21,924 bases of DNA, from assembly GCA_021796015.1 (NCBI GenBank), contig JAJYOT010000030.1, positions 1 to 21,924 of the forward strand, read 5' to 3'. Numbering within the stretch: position 1 is the first letter of the stretch; each line of letters begins with the position of its first letter. The DNA is from a bacterium (GTDB lineage: Bacteria; Elusimicrobiota; Elusimicrobia; UBA1565; UBA9628). Of the stretch, positions 1-7,125 are shown piece by piece. The notes under the pieces were generated by a model, which did not search any database, was not told where the DNA came from, and was given only the letters and a program-made list of their open reading frames with translations. The translations under genes and the position numbers were made by a program.

Positions 1-167
1 AATTCCTGGGTTTCAAAATTAATTTGGATGGGGGAAACAGAGGTTTCCGCTTGTGGAACATCCGGACGCCCGGTTTCTTCCGAATGAAAAGCCTGCGCCA
101 AGCCTGATGCCGGCAGAAGCGCCGACAGAATAACGGCGAGGGTTTGGTCTCTCAGTTTTTTCTTCAT
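1..167 (-). CDS. Secreted or envelope protein of unknown function, 5' part only
   Basis: Only the first 55 codons lie in the window; the gene continues past base 1. Read on the minus strand it opens MKKKLRDQTLAVILSALL and continues through PASGLAQAFHSEETGRP. This is a basic n-region, a hydrophobic core and a plausible signal peptidase site near ALA/AQA, so I infer Sec export. The residues after the signal peptide are polar and low in complexity, and no domain is recognisable. There is no clear Shine-Dalgarno sequence. A TATACC hexamer lies 1 nt upstream of the ATG, preceded after 15 nt by TTGAGC, so the promoter may be almost on top of the start codon. It is divergent from the beta-barrel gene at 338. 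The export call is fairly firm; the function is unknown. Confidence 0.6.
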   Translation of the reverse strand, partial: MKKKLRDQTLAVILSALLPASGLAQAFHSEETGRPDVPQAETSVSPIQINFETQE

Positions 168-202
168 GGGTATAGTTTAAACCAATCCGGCTCAAGCGAA
201 CA

Positions 203-240
203 GGGCCAAAAGGCCCATTTTTCTGCGGGCCAAAGGGCCC
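203..240. repeat. Two adjacent small GC hairpins in the divergent intergenic region
   Basis: Two inverted repeats of almost the same sequence lie 10 bp apart: GGGCC-AAAA-GGCCC at 203-216 and GGGCC-AAAG-GGCCC at 227-240. The first is followed on the plus strand by ATTTTT and could be a small terminator; the second is flanked by TTCTG and AGAA. They sit upstream of both divergent genes (167 and 338). They could limit readthrough between the two promoters, or be a duplicated protein-binding site. The sequence alone does not decide. Confidence 0.4.
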
Positions 241-261
241 AGAAAAGTTCGCGTTTTTATC

Positions 262-291
262 TTGGATTTCATCTTTTCATTTTGGTGTAAT
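262..291 (+). promoter_or_regulatory. Probable sigma-70-type promoter of the barrel gene
   Basis: TTGGAT at 262-267 and TGTAAT at 286-291 are separated by 18 bp. A TGG immediately before the -10 gives an extended -10 (TGnTGTAAT). The predicted start near 298 leaves a leader of about 40 nt that contains a good Shine-Dalgarno sequence (AAAGGAG at 324-330). Confidence 0.5.
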
Positions 292-337
292 AGTGCGGTG
301 ACGTGGAAGTTAAAATTAAAATCAAAGGAGATCATTA

Positions 338-943
338 ATGAAAAAAATCGTCGGTCTTTTGGCCTTGTCGCTGTTGTTGCCGCTTCGCGCTCGCGCTTCC
401 ATTACTGCCGGAACCCAGGAAGCCGATTTGAACCTCGGCATCGCGGATCCGTTGACGAGCTACAATGCGAACAATGGAGCTATCACCAATTCAATAGGGA
501 GCGTGGGGTTGGGGATCGGCGCCGACTACGTCTATTATGTCAACAAATGGATTGGGTTGGGAGGAGACTTCATGTATGACGCCTATGGATCCCAGTCCTT
601 GAGCGGGGGCCAAACTTCTCAGCCGGATGAAATGACCGGCCTCGGAATCGCGAAATTCCAAATTAGGCCCGACAGCAACTTAAGGCCCTATGGACTCGTC
701 GGTTTGGGGTGGGGAAACCTTTCTGACACTGTTTCCGGCGGGACCTTTTCTGCGGTCTCTAACGGATTTGCCTACGCCCTGGGCGGGGGCGTGGACTATG
801 ACATCACCAAAAACATCGTGGCTGGGGCCGAACTCCGCTGGACGAATCTGACCGTGAACAATAATTTCAACGGCGCGGGTTTTCACGACGTGGGCGATTT
901 AAACATCCTCGCGCATATCGGCTATAAATTCGGCGGACGCTAA
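338..943 (+). CDS. Outer-membrane beta-barrel protein, OmpA/OmpX-like single domain
   Basis: 201 residues. The start is set by AAAGGAG at 324-330, 7 nt before the ATG. The N-terminus (MKKIVGLLALSLLLPLRARA) is a typical Sec signal peptide. The mature part is made of alternating glycine/aromatic strands such as VGLGIGADYVYYV, PYGLVGLGWGN, GFAYALGGGVDYDI and IVAGAELRWTNL, ending in LAHIGYKFGGR. This is the pattern of a small (about eight-stranded) outer-membrane barrel of the Omp_b-brl type. There is no OmpA-like peptidoglycan-binding domain. Its role could be structural or adhesive, or it could be a small pore; the sequence does not say. The gene is transcribed alone, with its own promoter and a strong terminator right after it. 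Confidence 0.8.
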   Translation: MKKIVGLLALSLLLPLRARASITAGTQEADLNLGIADPLTSYNANNGAITNSIGSVGLGIGADYVYYVNKWIGLGGDFMYDAYGSQSLSGGQTSQPDEMTGLGIAKFQIRPDSNLRPYGLVGLGWGNLSDTVSGGTFSAVSNGFAYALGGGVDYDITKNIVAGAELRWTNLTVNNNFNGAGFHDVGDLNILAHIGYKFGGR

Positions 944-961
944 AAGTAGATAGAAACAAAA

Positions 962-1004
962 AGAGCGAAGCGCGGAGTTTTTCGCGCTTCGCTCTCGTTT
1001 TCCA
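962..1004 (+). terminator. Rho-independent terminator after the barrel gene
   Basis: A perfect 13-bp stem, AGAGCGAAGCGCG at 962-974 and CGCGCTTCGCTCT at 983-995, with an 8-nt loop, is followed by CGTTTTCC. It begins about 20 bp after the stop codon at 943. On the opposite strand the hairpin is followed by an A/T-rich stretch (TTTTTGTTTC), so it may work in both directions. Confidence 0.9.
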
Positions 1005-1052
1005 GTTTTAAATGACGTTGGAAAAGTGAAATTTCAACTAGAAAAAATTCTC

Positions 1053-1081
1053 TTGACATCAAGGCTTAGTCCTGCTATCCT
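1053..1081 (+). promoter_or_regulatory. Near-consensus sigma-70 promoter for trxA
   Basis: A perfect TTGACA at 1053-1058, a 17-bp spacer, and TATCCT at 1076-1081. The predicted start near 1088 gives a leader of about 55 nt. This is the best-looking promoter in the window and may also feed polA and the genes after it. Confidence 0.8.
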
Positions 1082-1142
1082 ATTCTTATAGACGCAGTCG
1101 CACGTTGCCGCCGGAAATCATCTTCACAGTGAGGTAAATGAA

Positions 1143-1478
1143 ATGTCAGAAATTCAATTAACGGATGCCGGGTTTGACAAAGACGTTCTTCAAAGCGCCG
1201 AGCCGGTTTTAGTCGATTTTTGGGCGCCTTGGTGCGGCCCGTGCAGAATGCTGGCTCCGGTCGTGGAAGAGTTGGCAAAAGAATACGCGGGAAAAATTAA
1301 GGTCGGCAAACTCAACACCGATGAGCATCAGAATACGGCCAGCCGCTATCAAATCTCCGCGATTCCTACGCTTTTGTTTTTTAAGAGTGGAAAAGTGGCC
1401 GAGCAGTTGGTCGGGCTTCATTCAAAAGCCGAAATCAAGAAGATTCTCGATAACCTTATTTCCGTTCCGCAACATTAA
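1143..1478 (+). CDS. trxA: Thioredoxin
   Basis: 111 residues, the usual length. It is a cytosolic protein-disulfide reductase that takes electrons from thioredoxin reductase and passes them to enzymes such as ribonucleotide reductase. The active site WCGPC lies at residues 30-34 within [12 protein letters not shown], and the cis-proline loop SAIPTLLFF has Pro75. No signal peptide is present, unlike the TlpA-like protein at 17494. GAGG at 1131-1134 lies 8 nt before the ATG. An earlier ATG at 1138 opens only a 7-codon frame (MKCQKFN) and overlaps this start. The gene has its own strong promoter and is followed by a 12-bp hairpin without an immediate T-run, so it may be partly co-transcribed with polA. 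Confidence 0.96.
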   Translation: MSEIQLTDAGFDKDVLQSAEPVLVDFWAPWCGPCRMLAPVVEELAKEYAGKIKVGKLNTDEHQNTASRYQISAIPTLLFFKSGKVAEQLVGLHSKAEIKKILDNLISVPQH

Positions 1479-1497
1479 TTTAGGACGCTCGTGCGTT

Positions 1498-1544
1498 CCC
1501 GCTCCGCTTTAAATAAGCGGAGCGGGCCAAGTTCAACCGTTTTT
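1498..1544 (+). terminator. Hairpin between trxA and polA, a weak or partial terminator
   Basis: A perfect 12-bp stem, CCCGCTCCGCTT at 1498-1509 and AAGCGGAGCGGG at 1515-1526, with a 5-nt loop. No T-run follows directly; the first (GTTTTTCC) comes 13 nt later at 1539-1546. It could therefore be an attenuating terminator, a processing site or an mRNA-stabilising 3' end for trxA. Confidence 0.5.
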
Positions 1545-1558
1545 CCTCGTTAATTCCT

Positions 1559-4126
1559 ATGAAGCCCCGTATTTATCTCATTGACGCCCACGCTTATCTC
1601 CATCGGGCCTATCATGCCTTGCCGCCTTTGACCAACGCGGCCAAGGAGCCGGTGGGCGCGCTTTACGGCTTTGCCCGGATGCTGATTTTGACGCTTAAAA
1701 AAGAAAAACCGGATTATATCGCCGTTTGTTTTGATTCTCCGGGCCCTACTTTTCGGCATGAGATTTATAAAGACTATAAAGCCACGCGCAAAAAAATAGA
1801 TGAAGATCTTTTGGTTCAATTGCGTGCGGCGCCGAAACTCGCCGAGAACATGGGGTTTCGCTGCCTGGCCTTTCCCGGCTATGAGGCGGATGATTTAATG
1901 GCGACCATGGCCCAGGCCGCCGAGAAAGAAGGATTGGAAGCGGTTTTGGTCACGGGAGACAAAGACGCTCTTCAAATGGTGGGAGAGGGGATTAAGGTTT
2001 TGCGCGACGTCAGCAAAGGAGAGTGGCTGGATGCGGGCGGAGTGCAAAAGAAGCTTGGGGTTTCGCCTCAAGTGGTCGTGGATTATTTGGCTTTGATTGG
2101 CGATTCTTCAGATAATGTACCCGGAGTGGAAGGCATTGGCCCTGTAACTGCGGTCAAACTGATTTCCCAATACGGAAATTTAGATGGAATTTTTCAAGCG
2201 GCAGAAGCCAGGGACTCCGGCCTTAATGCGCGCTCTCTTCATTTCTTGCTTCAGGGGAAGAAGTCGGCGCTGGCGGCGGTGCGCCTTTTAGAGCTTAAAA
2301 AAGACGTGCCTCTCTCTCTGAAGCCTTCCCAATGCGCGCATTTAATTCCTAATCCAGACAAATTGAAAGAAAGTTTTTCGCGTTTAGGCTTTAATTCCTT
2401 GCTTCAAGAATTTTCTTTGACTGAATCGAATGGGAGATCTCCATCTCCGGTTAAGCAAGAGGCGTTTGTGTTTCAGGAAAAGCCTTTCGACGACTTGAAG
2501 TCTGCTTTAATTAAGTCGAAAGAAATAGCCGTCGCCGCTTCTCTCGGTCATGAGGGCTCGGAACTCGCCTTGGCTTTACCGGACGGAAGCGTTTCTTTTT
2601 TAACGGAAATTGAAATTAAAACGCGCCAGGCGGATTTGTCCCGCGTCTTTAAATTTTCCGCGCTTAAAACCGCTTATGATCTAAAAGAGGTCTACGCTTT
2701 GGCCGACCAGGAAGGACTTCCTCTGCCGGAGCCCGCTTTTGACGCTCGGATGGCGGCTTATTGCTTAAACCCTATCAGACCCCGCGAAGGCGTCTTAGAT
2801 AAAAAAGCGGATTTCAAAGCGCGTGCGTTCTGGAAGCTGGAAGAGGCTTTGAAAGTCTCAACTTTTCAGCAGCGCCTTAAAGAAGAAGGTCTTTTGAATC
2901 TCTATCAGGAGGTAGAATTTCCCTTAATCCGCGTTTTGGCTTCCATGGAAAAAGCCGGGATTGAAGTTGATCGCCCGTATCTCGATAAACTCGCCAAGGA
3001 ATTTGAGGAAAAGATCGCTCATCTTCAAAAAGAGATTGATGCGGAGGCCGGGTTTCCACTGAACGTTAATTCTCCTAAACAATTGGCAGAGCTTTTATTT
3101 GATAAATTAAATCTTCCGGTTGTTCATAAGACTGCTAAAGGCGGGCGTTCAACCGATGAGGATTGTCTCAGGATTTTGGCCGAGAAACATTCCTTGCCGG
3201 GAAAAATTCTGGAGTTTCGAGAATTTTTTAAACTCAAATCCACCTACGTAGACGGCCTTTTGAGCCGGATTAATTCAAGAACTGGAAAAATTCACACCCA
3301 TTTTGATCAAGCAGGAGCGGAGACCGGAAGGCTTTCCAGCTCTGATCCTAATCTCCAAAATATCCCAATTCGCACGGAAGCGGGACAGAAAATTCGCGGC
3401 GCCTTTGTCTCCGGCCCAGGCCGCCATCTTGTCTCGGCCGATTATTCTCAAATCGAACTTAGAATTTTGGCTCACGTTTCTAAAGACCAGGCTTTAAAAG
3501 AGGCTTTTGAAAAAAACGAGGATATTCATGCCTTAACCGCAGCCGCGATATTTCATGTTCCGCTGGAAAAGGTGGATGCGGAGATGAGAAGACAAGCGAA
3601 AGCGGTTAATTTTGGAATCGCCTACGGGCAGACGGCGTTTGGTCTTTCTCAGGAGCTTCAAATTCCGCAAGCGGAAGCTTCTTCCATCATTAAAAAATAT
3701 TTTGAGAAATATGTGGGTGTGGCGCGCTGGATTGAAGAAAATTTAGCCGCGGCGAAAAAAGAAAAAAAGACCAAAACTTTCTTGGGGCGCGTGCGTTATT
3801 TGCCGGAACTAGACGCCAAAAATACCGCCCTTCGCCAATACGCCGAACGGGCCGCGAGAAATACCCCGGTTCAAGGCGCCGCTTCAGACATCATCAAAAT
3901 CGCGATGATTCAAATTGCTAAGGCCTTGTCTCAAAAAAATGAATTTCATGCAGAAATGCTTTTACAGATTCATGACGAATTGGTCTTTGATGCGCCGGAG
4001 AAAGAAGTGAAAAGATTTTCTCTTTGGGTTAAGAAGATGATGGAAAGCGCCGTTTCTTTGAACGTACCCTTGGTAGTTTCAGTCAAGGCCGGGCGCAATT
4101 GGCGAGATTTGGAGGTTGTCAGATGA
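1559..4126 (+). CDS. polA: DNA polymerase I with a degenerate proofreading domain
   Basis: 855 residues. It fills gaps and removes RNA primers in replication and repair. Residues 1 to about 290 are the 5'-3' flap exonuclease (YLIDAHAYLHRAYHALP at the start; CFDSPGPTFRHEIYKDYKA). Residues of roughly 300-440 correspond to the 3'-5' exonuclease fold but lack the motif I DxE (here IAVAASLGHEGSE) and a YxxxD motif III, and the domain is short, so proofreading is probably absent. The polymerase part has motif A SADYSQIELR (Asp628), motif B RRQAKAVNFGIAYG (677-690) and motif C QIHDELV (His805, Asp806, Glu807), so it should be active. No clear ribosome site precedes the ATG. The stop overlaps the first mini-ORF start as ATGA at 4123-4126. 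Confidence 0.96.
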   Translation: MKPRIYLIDAHAYLHRAYHALPPLTNAAKEPVGALYGFARMLILTLKKEKPDYIAVCFDSPGPTFRHEIYKDYKATRKKIDEDLLVQLRAAPKLAENMGFRCLAFPGYEADDLMATMAQAAEKEGLEAVLVTGDKDALQMVGEGIKVLRDVSKGEWLDAGGVQKKLGVSPQVVVDYLALIGDSSDNVPGVEGIGPVTAVKLISQYGNLDGIFQAAEARDSGLNARSLHFLLQGKKSALAAVRLLELKKDVPLSLKPSQCAHLIPNPDKLKESFSRLGFNSLLQEFSLTESNGRSPSPVKQEAFVFQEKPFDDLKSALIKSKEIAVAASLGHEGSELALALPDGSVSFLTEIEIKTRQADLSRVFKFSALKTAYDLKEVYALADQEGLPLPEPAFDARMAAYCLNPIRPREGVLDKKADFKARAFWKLEEALKVSTFQQRLKEEGLLNLYQEVEFPLIRVLASMEKAGIEVDRPYLDKLAKEFEEKIAHLQKEIDAEAGFPLNVNSPKQLAELLFDKLNLPVVHKTAKGGRSTDEDCLRILAEKHSLPGKILEFREFFKLKSTYVDGLLSRINSRTGKIHTHFDQAGAETGRLSSSDPNLQNIPIRTEAGQKIRGAFVSGPGRHLVSADYSQIELRILAHVSKDQALKEAFEKNEDIHALTAAAIFHVPLEKVDAEMRRQAKAVNFGIAYGQTAFGLSQELQIPQAEASSIIKKYFEKYVGVARWIEENLAAAKKEKKTKTFLGRVRYLPELDAKNTALRQYAERAARNTPVQGAASDIIKIAMIQIAKALSQKNEFHAEMLLQIHDELVFDAPEKEVKRFSLWVKKMMESAVSLNVPLVVSVKAGRNWRDLEVVR

Positions 4127-4191
4127 GTCCCTTTCCGCATAATCTTAAGGTGGGGACAATGCCGTCCAAGAATCATGAGGAAGAGGCATGA
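4123..4191 (+). CDS. 22-residue mini-ORF, repeat copy 1
   Basis: It encodes MSPFPHNLKVGTMPSKNH followed by EEEA and TGA. The start overlaps the polA stop (ATGA at 4123-4126), and GGAGG at 4111-4115 inside polA lies 7 nt upstream. The stop overlaps the next copy's ATG (ATGA at 4188-4191). The peptide has no hydrophobic segment and no family I recognise. It could be a real small protein or only a translated spacer. The chain of overlaps is seen directly; translation is inferred. Confidence 0.45.
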   Translation: MSPFPHNLKVGTMPSKNHEEEA

Positions 4192-4256
4192 GTCCCTTTC
4201 CGCATAATCTTAAGGTGGGGACAATGCCGTCCAAGAATCATGAGGAAGAGGCATGA
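4188..4256 (+). CDS. 22-residue mini-ORF, repeat copy 2
   Basis: Same 22-residue peptide and same DNA as copy 1. GAGGAAGAGG at 4177-4186 lies directly upstream. It starts in an ATGA overlap with copy 1 and ends in an ATGA overlap with copy 3 (4253-4256). Translation is inferred from the ribosome site and the overlaps only. Confidence 0.42.
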   Translation: MSPFPHNLKVGTMPSKNHEEEA

Positions 4257-4321
4257 GTCCCTTTCCGCATAATCTTAAGGTGGGGACAATGCCGTCCAAG
4301 AATCACGAGGAAGAGGCATGA
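4253..4321 (+). CDS. 22-residue mini-ORF, repeat copy 3
   Basis: Same peptide as copies 1 and 2. The one base difference (CAT to CAC, His, at 4304-4306) is synonymous in this frame and also removes an out-of-frame ATG 14 nt before the rhomboid start. The TGA (4319-4321) overlaps the rhomboid ATG (4318-4320), so ribosomes finishing here are placed on the rhomboid start. Confidence 0.42.
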   Translation: MSPFPHNLKVGTMPSKNHEEEA

Positions 4322-5154
4322 GTCCCGAGGTTTTTTCTCATGAGCCGATGAGCTATCGGAGGCTTCCTCCGGCTTTGAAATCTCTGATTATCGCCAATGT
4401 CGTCGTGTTTATTGTCGCGACCTTGGTGGGAAATTCTTTTTTTGATCTGTTTGGCCTTGTGCCCCATCGCGTTTTAGCCGACCGTTGGGTTTGGCAGCCG
4501 ATTTCCTATTTGTTTGTTCACGGCAGCATCATGCATTTGCTTCTCAATTTGTTCGCCCTTTGGATGTTCGGCGTTCCAGTCGAGGCCCAGTGGGGTTCTC
4601 GTGATTTCTTGAAGTATTATTTTATCTGCGGATTGGGCGCAGCAGCGGCCTCCATTATCTTGTCTCCTCATTCTATGAATCCGGTGATTGGCGCTTCAGG
4701 CGCGATTTACGGGCTCTTGGTCGCTTTTGCGATGATTTATCCTGATGCTGTCGTCTATCTCTACTTTCTCATTCCGGTTAAGGCCGCTCACATGGCGATT
4801 CTTTTCGGCCTTATCGAATTTTTTGCCGGCGCCACCCATGCAACTCCCGGCATCGCCCGTTTTGCCCATCTTGGGGGAATGATCACGGGATATCTTTATT
4901 TAAGATGGTGGTGGGTTCTTAAAATTAAGGTTAAGTCTTTATGGAGAGATTCCGTCTCCAGAGGCGGCATTCGACCTGGAATTCGGCGTCCGGCGCCTTC
5001 AGTGCGGGAAAAACCGGTGAAAGAAGATGCGGAATCGTCCATGGTTGAAGTGGACAAGATTTTAGATAAGATTTTAGTCAGCGGCATTGATTCTTTGACG
5101 GAAGAGGAAAAAGCGATTATGCGCCGTTACTCCAACAAAGGGGGAAACGCTTAG
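4318..5154 (+). CDS. Rhomboid family intramembrane serine protease
   Basis: 278 residues. It cleaves transmembrane substrates within the inner membrane. The core has about six membrane segments, with HLLLNLFALWMFG (His73, Asn77) in the second, the nucleophile motif GASGAIYG (Ser127), and the partner histidine in FAHLGG (His184), so the Ser-His dyad is intact. After the membrane domain comes a soluble, charged tail ending DKILVSGIDSLTEEEKAIMRR; a similar short helical tail is known on many bacterial rhomboids. The start at 4318 has GAGGAAGAGG directly upstream in repeat copy 3 and overlaps the mini-ORF stop. A second ATG at 4348 is possible but has a poorer site. The stop TAG overlaps the coaE GTG by one base. 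Its substrate is unknown. Confidence 0.92.
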   Translation: MSPEVFSHEPMSYRRLPPALKSLIIANVVVFIVATLVGNSFFDLFGLVPHRVLADRWVWQPISYLFVHGSIMHLLLNLFALWMFGVPVEAQWGSRDFLKYYFICGLGAAAASIILSPHSMNPVIGASGAIYGLLVAFAMIYPDAVVYLYFLIPVKAAHMAILFGLIEFFAGATHATPGIARFAHLGGMITGYLYLRWWWVLKIKVKSLWRDSVSRGGIRPGIRRPAPSVREKPVKEDAESSMVEVDKILDKILVSGIDSLTEEEKAIMRRYSNKGGNA

Positions 5155-5762
5155 TGAAACGCCGCCTCTCCATAGGGCTGACCGGGGGCATCGGTTCAGG
5201 GAAAACGGAAGCTCTTCGCCGTTTTTCCGCTTTAGGCGCTTTGACGATTTCTTTAGATGAGATCGCCCGCAAACAGGCTTGTCCCGGGGGCTCGGCGTTT
5301 TTAAAAATAGTCAGGGCCTTTGGCCGTCAGATTTTAGATGATGCGGGCCTTATTGACCGAAAAAAATTAGCTAGTCAGGTCTTTTCAAATTCAAATTTAC
5401 GGAAACGCTTGGAAGGTTTGACGCATCCGTTGATACTCAAAGAGATGCTAAAGCAAATAAAAGCTTTATCCGGGATTGTGATTGTGGACGTGCCGCTTCT
5501 CTTTGAAGGAAATCACGAAAAATATTTTGACGCGACTTTAGCCGTTCTTGCGCCCGTCTCTGAAAGATTCCGCCGCGTTTTGAAAAGAGACTGTTCTTCG
5601 CCTTTGGAGATCAGAAACAGAATGTCCGCTCAGATTTCAGATAGAGATCGTAAAAATCGCGCGGATGTAGTCATTGACAATAAGGGTGATTTTGCCGCCT
5701 TCTACAAAAAAATCAGCCAATATTATCAAGCCTTTTACCTTATCACTAAAAAACAAGGATAG
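5154..5762 (+). CDS. coaE: Dephospho-CoA kinase
   Basis: 202 residues, the usual length. It phosphorylates the 3'-hydroxyl of dephospho-CoA with ATP, the last step of coenzyme A synthesis, in the cytosol. The P-loop is at residues 11-18 in [10 protein letters not shown]. The family pattern [13 protein letters not shown] followed by FLKIVRAFG, and the VDVPLLFEG motif, fit CoaE well. The start is GTG at 5154, overlapping the rhomboid TAG by one base, with AAGGGGG at 5138-5144 as ribosome site. The neighbours polA and rho match an arrangement (polA-coaE-rho) that I recall from Chlamydiae; here the rhomboid gene sits between polA and coaE. Confidence 0.95.
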   Translation: MKRRLSIGLTGGIGSGKTEALRRFSALGALTISLDEIARKQACPGGSAFLKIVRAFGRQILDDAGLIDRKKLASQVFSNSNLRKRLEGLTHPLILKEMLKQIKALSGIVIVDVPLLFEGNHEKYFDATLAVLAPVSERFRRVLKRDCSSPLEIRNRMSAQISDRDRKNRADVVIDNKGDFAAFYKKISQYYQAFYLITKKQG

Positions 5763-5781
5763 AGAAATCAGGAGAATGGAT

Positions 5782-7122
5782 ATGGAAACAAGCGCTCAAC
5801 CCTCGGCGGCGCAAAACCCGCCTCAACCCCAGGTCGTCCAGCCCGCCATTGCGCAACTGGATGCGACGCAACTCTCTAAAATGACGGTGGCCGGTCTTTC
5901 TCAGATCGCCAAGGATTTAAAAATTGAGGGCGTCTCCGGTCTCCGGAAGCAAGAGATGATCGCCAAAATTCTTGAAGGGCAACTCAAGGCCAACGGCATG
6001 ATTTATGACGAAGGGGTGCTTGAGATTCTGCCGGACGGCTTTGGATTCTTGCGCTCACAAGATTACAATTATCTTCCCGGGCCGGATGACATTTATATCT
6101 CGCCGTCCCAGATTAAGCGGTTTGGGCTTAGAAAAGGGGACAATGTCGGCGGTCATGTCCGGCCGCCAAAAGACGGAGAAAGATTTTTCGCTCTTTTACA
6201 GGTTAAAAAAATAAACGGAGTCGAAGCGGACGCGACCAAAGACCGGACGTTTTTTGACAATCTTACTCCGCTTCACCCCAATAAGCGCTTTACTCTCGAA
6301 ACCGAGCGCATGGAGTTGACGACGCGTCTGATGGATTTGATTGCGCCTATTGGTAAAGGTCAAAGAGGTCTTATCGTCGCCTCGCCAAAAACCGGTAAAA
6401 CGGTCATTCTCCAAAAAATTGCCAACGCCATCGCGGCCAACCATAAGGGGGTCGTCATCATGGTTTTATTGATTGATGAGCGTCCGGAGGAAGTGACGGA
6501 AATGCAAAGAGGCGTGAAGGGCGAAGTCGTCTCTTCCACTTTTGACGAGCCGGCGGACCGGCATGTTCAAGTCGCCGAGATGGTGCTTGAAAAAGCTAAA
6601 AGGCAAGTCGAGCTTGGAAAAGACGTCGTGATTCTCTTGGATTCCATTACGCGCTTGGCGAGAGCTTACAATACGATTACCCCGTCCTCGGGGCGGGTTC
6701 TTTCGGGCGGAATCGAAGCGACTTCTCTTCAAAGACCCAAGCGTTTCTTGGGCGCGGCCAGAAACATCGAGGAGGGGGGATCTTTAACCATCATCGCGAC
6801 GGCCTTGGTGGACACAGGAAGCCGAATGGACGAAGTTATTTTTGAAGAGTTTAAGGGAACCGGCAACAGCGAAGTGTATTTAGACCGCAAACTCGCCGAC
6901 AGGCGGATGTTTCCGGCTTTTGAAATTAACCGCTCCGGAACGCGCAAGGAAGAGCTTCTTCTTTCGGAAGATGAGATTAACAAGATGTGGATTTTGCGCA
7001 AGGTTTTGGCGCCTCTTTCTTCAGTTGAAGCGATGGAGCTTCTCAGGGATAAGATTCTCCAGACTAAATCCAATGCCGATTTCCTCAAATCCATGGAATT
7101 GTCCAACTTAAGCGAGGAATAG
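5782..7122 (+). CDS. rho: Transcription termination factor Rho
   Basis: 446 residues from the chosen start. It is a hexameric RNA-dependent ATPase that ends transcription of untranslated RNA. In order: a Gln/Pro/Ala-rich tail (about 30 residues), the N-terminal helix bundle ([16 protein letters not shown]), the RNA-binding cold-shock fold ([16 protein letters not shown]), Walker A ASPKTGKT (200-207), Walker B VVILLDS (Asp287) and the C-terminal RNA-contact region ([19 protein letters not shown]). All catalytic motifs look intact. The ATG at 5782 has AGGAG 7 nt upstream; the ATG at 5776 is only 1 nt from that site, so 5782 is preferred. The longer open frame back to 5674 lies inside coaE and is unlikely to be used. 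Confidence 0.95.
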   Translation: METSAQPSAAQNPPQPQVVQPAIAQLDATQLSKMTVAGLSQIAKDLKIEGVSGLRKQEMIAKILEGQLKANGMIYDEGVLEILPDGFGFLRSQDYNYLPGPDDIYISPSQIKRFGLRKGDNVGGHVRPPKDGERFFALLQVKKINGVEADATKDRTFFDNLTPLHPNKRFTLETERMELTTRLMDLIAPIGKGQRGLIVASPKTGKTVILQKIANAIAANHKGVVIMVLLIDERPEEVTEMQRGVKGEVVSSTFDEPADRHVQVAEMVLEKAKRQVELGKDVVILLDSITRLARAYNTITPSSGRVLSGGIEATSLQRPKRFLGAARNIEEGGSLTIIATALVDTGSRMDEVIFEEFKGTGNSEVYLDRKLADRRMFPAFEINRSGTRKEELLLSEDEINKMWILRKVLAPLSSVEAMELLRDKILQTKSNADFLKSMELSNLSEE

Positions 7123-7125
7123 GCG

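Larger units (their letters stand above)
4123..4326 (+). repeat. 65-bp tandem repeat, three full copies plus 9 bp of a fourth
   Basis: Copies at 4123-4187, 4188-4252 and 4253-4317. Copies 1 and 2 are identical; copy 3 has one change (T to C at 4306). The first 9 bases of the unit (ATGAGTCCC) recur at 4318-4326 as the rhomboid start, which would be the microhomology for slippage. The unit is not a multiple of three. Each copy carries a ribosome-site-like GAGGAAGAGG just before the next ATG. It fills the whole polA-rhomboid gap. Confidence 0.97.

Noticed and set aside
262..579. 105-residue plus-strand frame overlapping the barrel gene start
   Set aside because: Arg-rich and out of frame with the signal-peptide gene that has the ribosome site; its start lies within the promoter.
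4123..4326. Tandem repeat as a CRISPR array
   Set aside because: The copies abut directly with no spacers, and the unit is an ORF with a ribosome site; no cas genes are present.
5674..5781. Extended N-terminus of Rho starting inside coaE
   Set aside because: It would overlap coaE by about 90 bp; a good ribosome site is spaced correctly for 5782.
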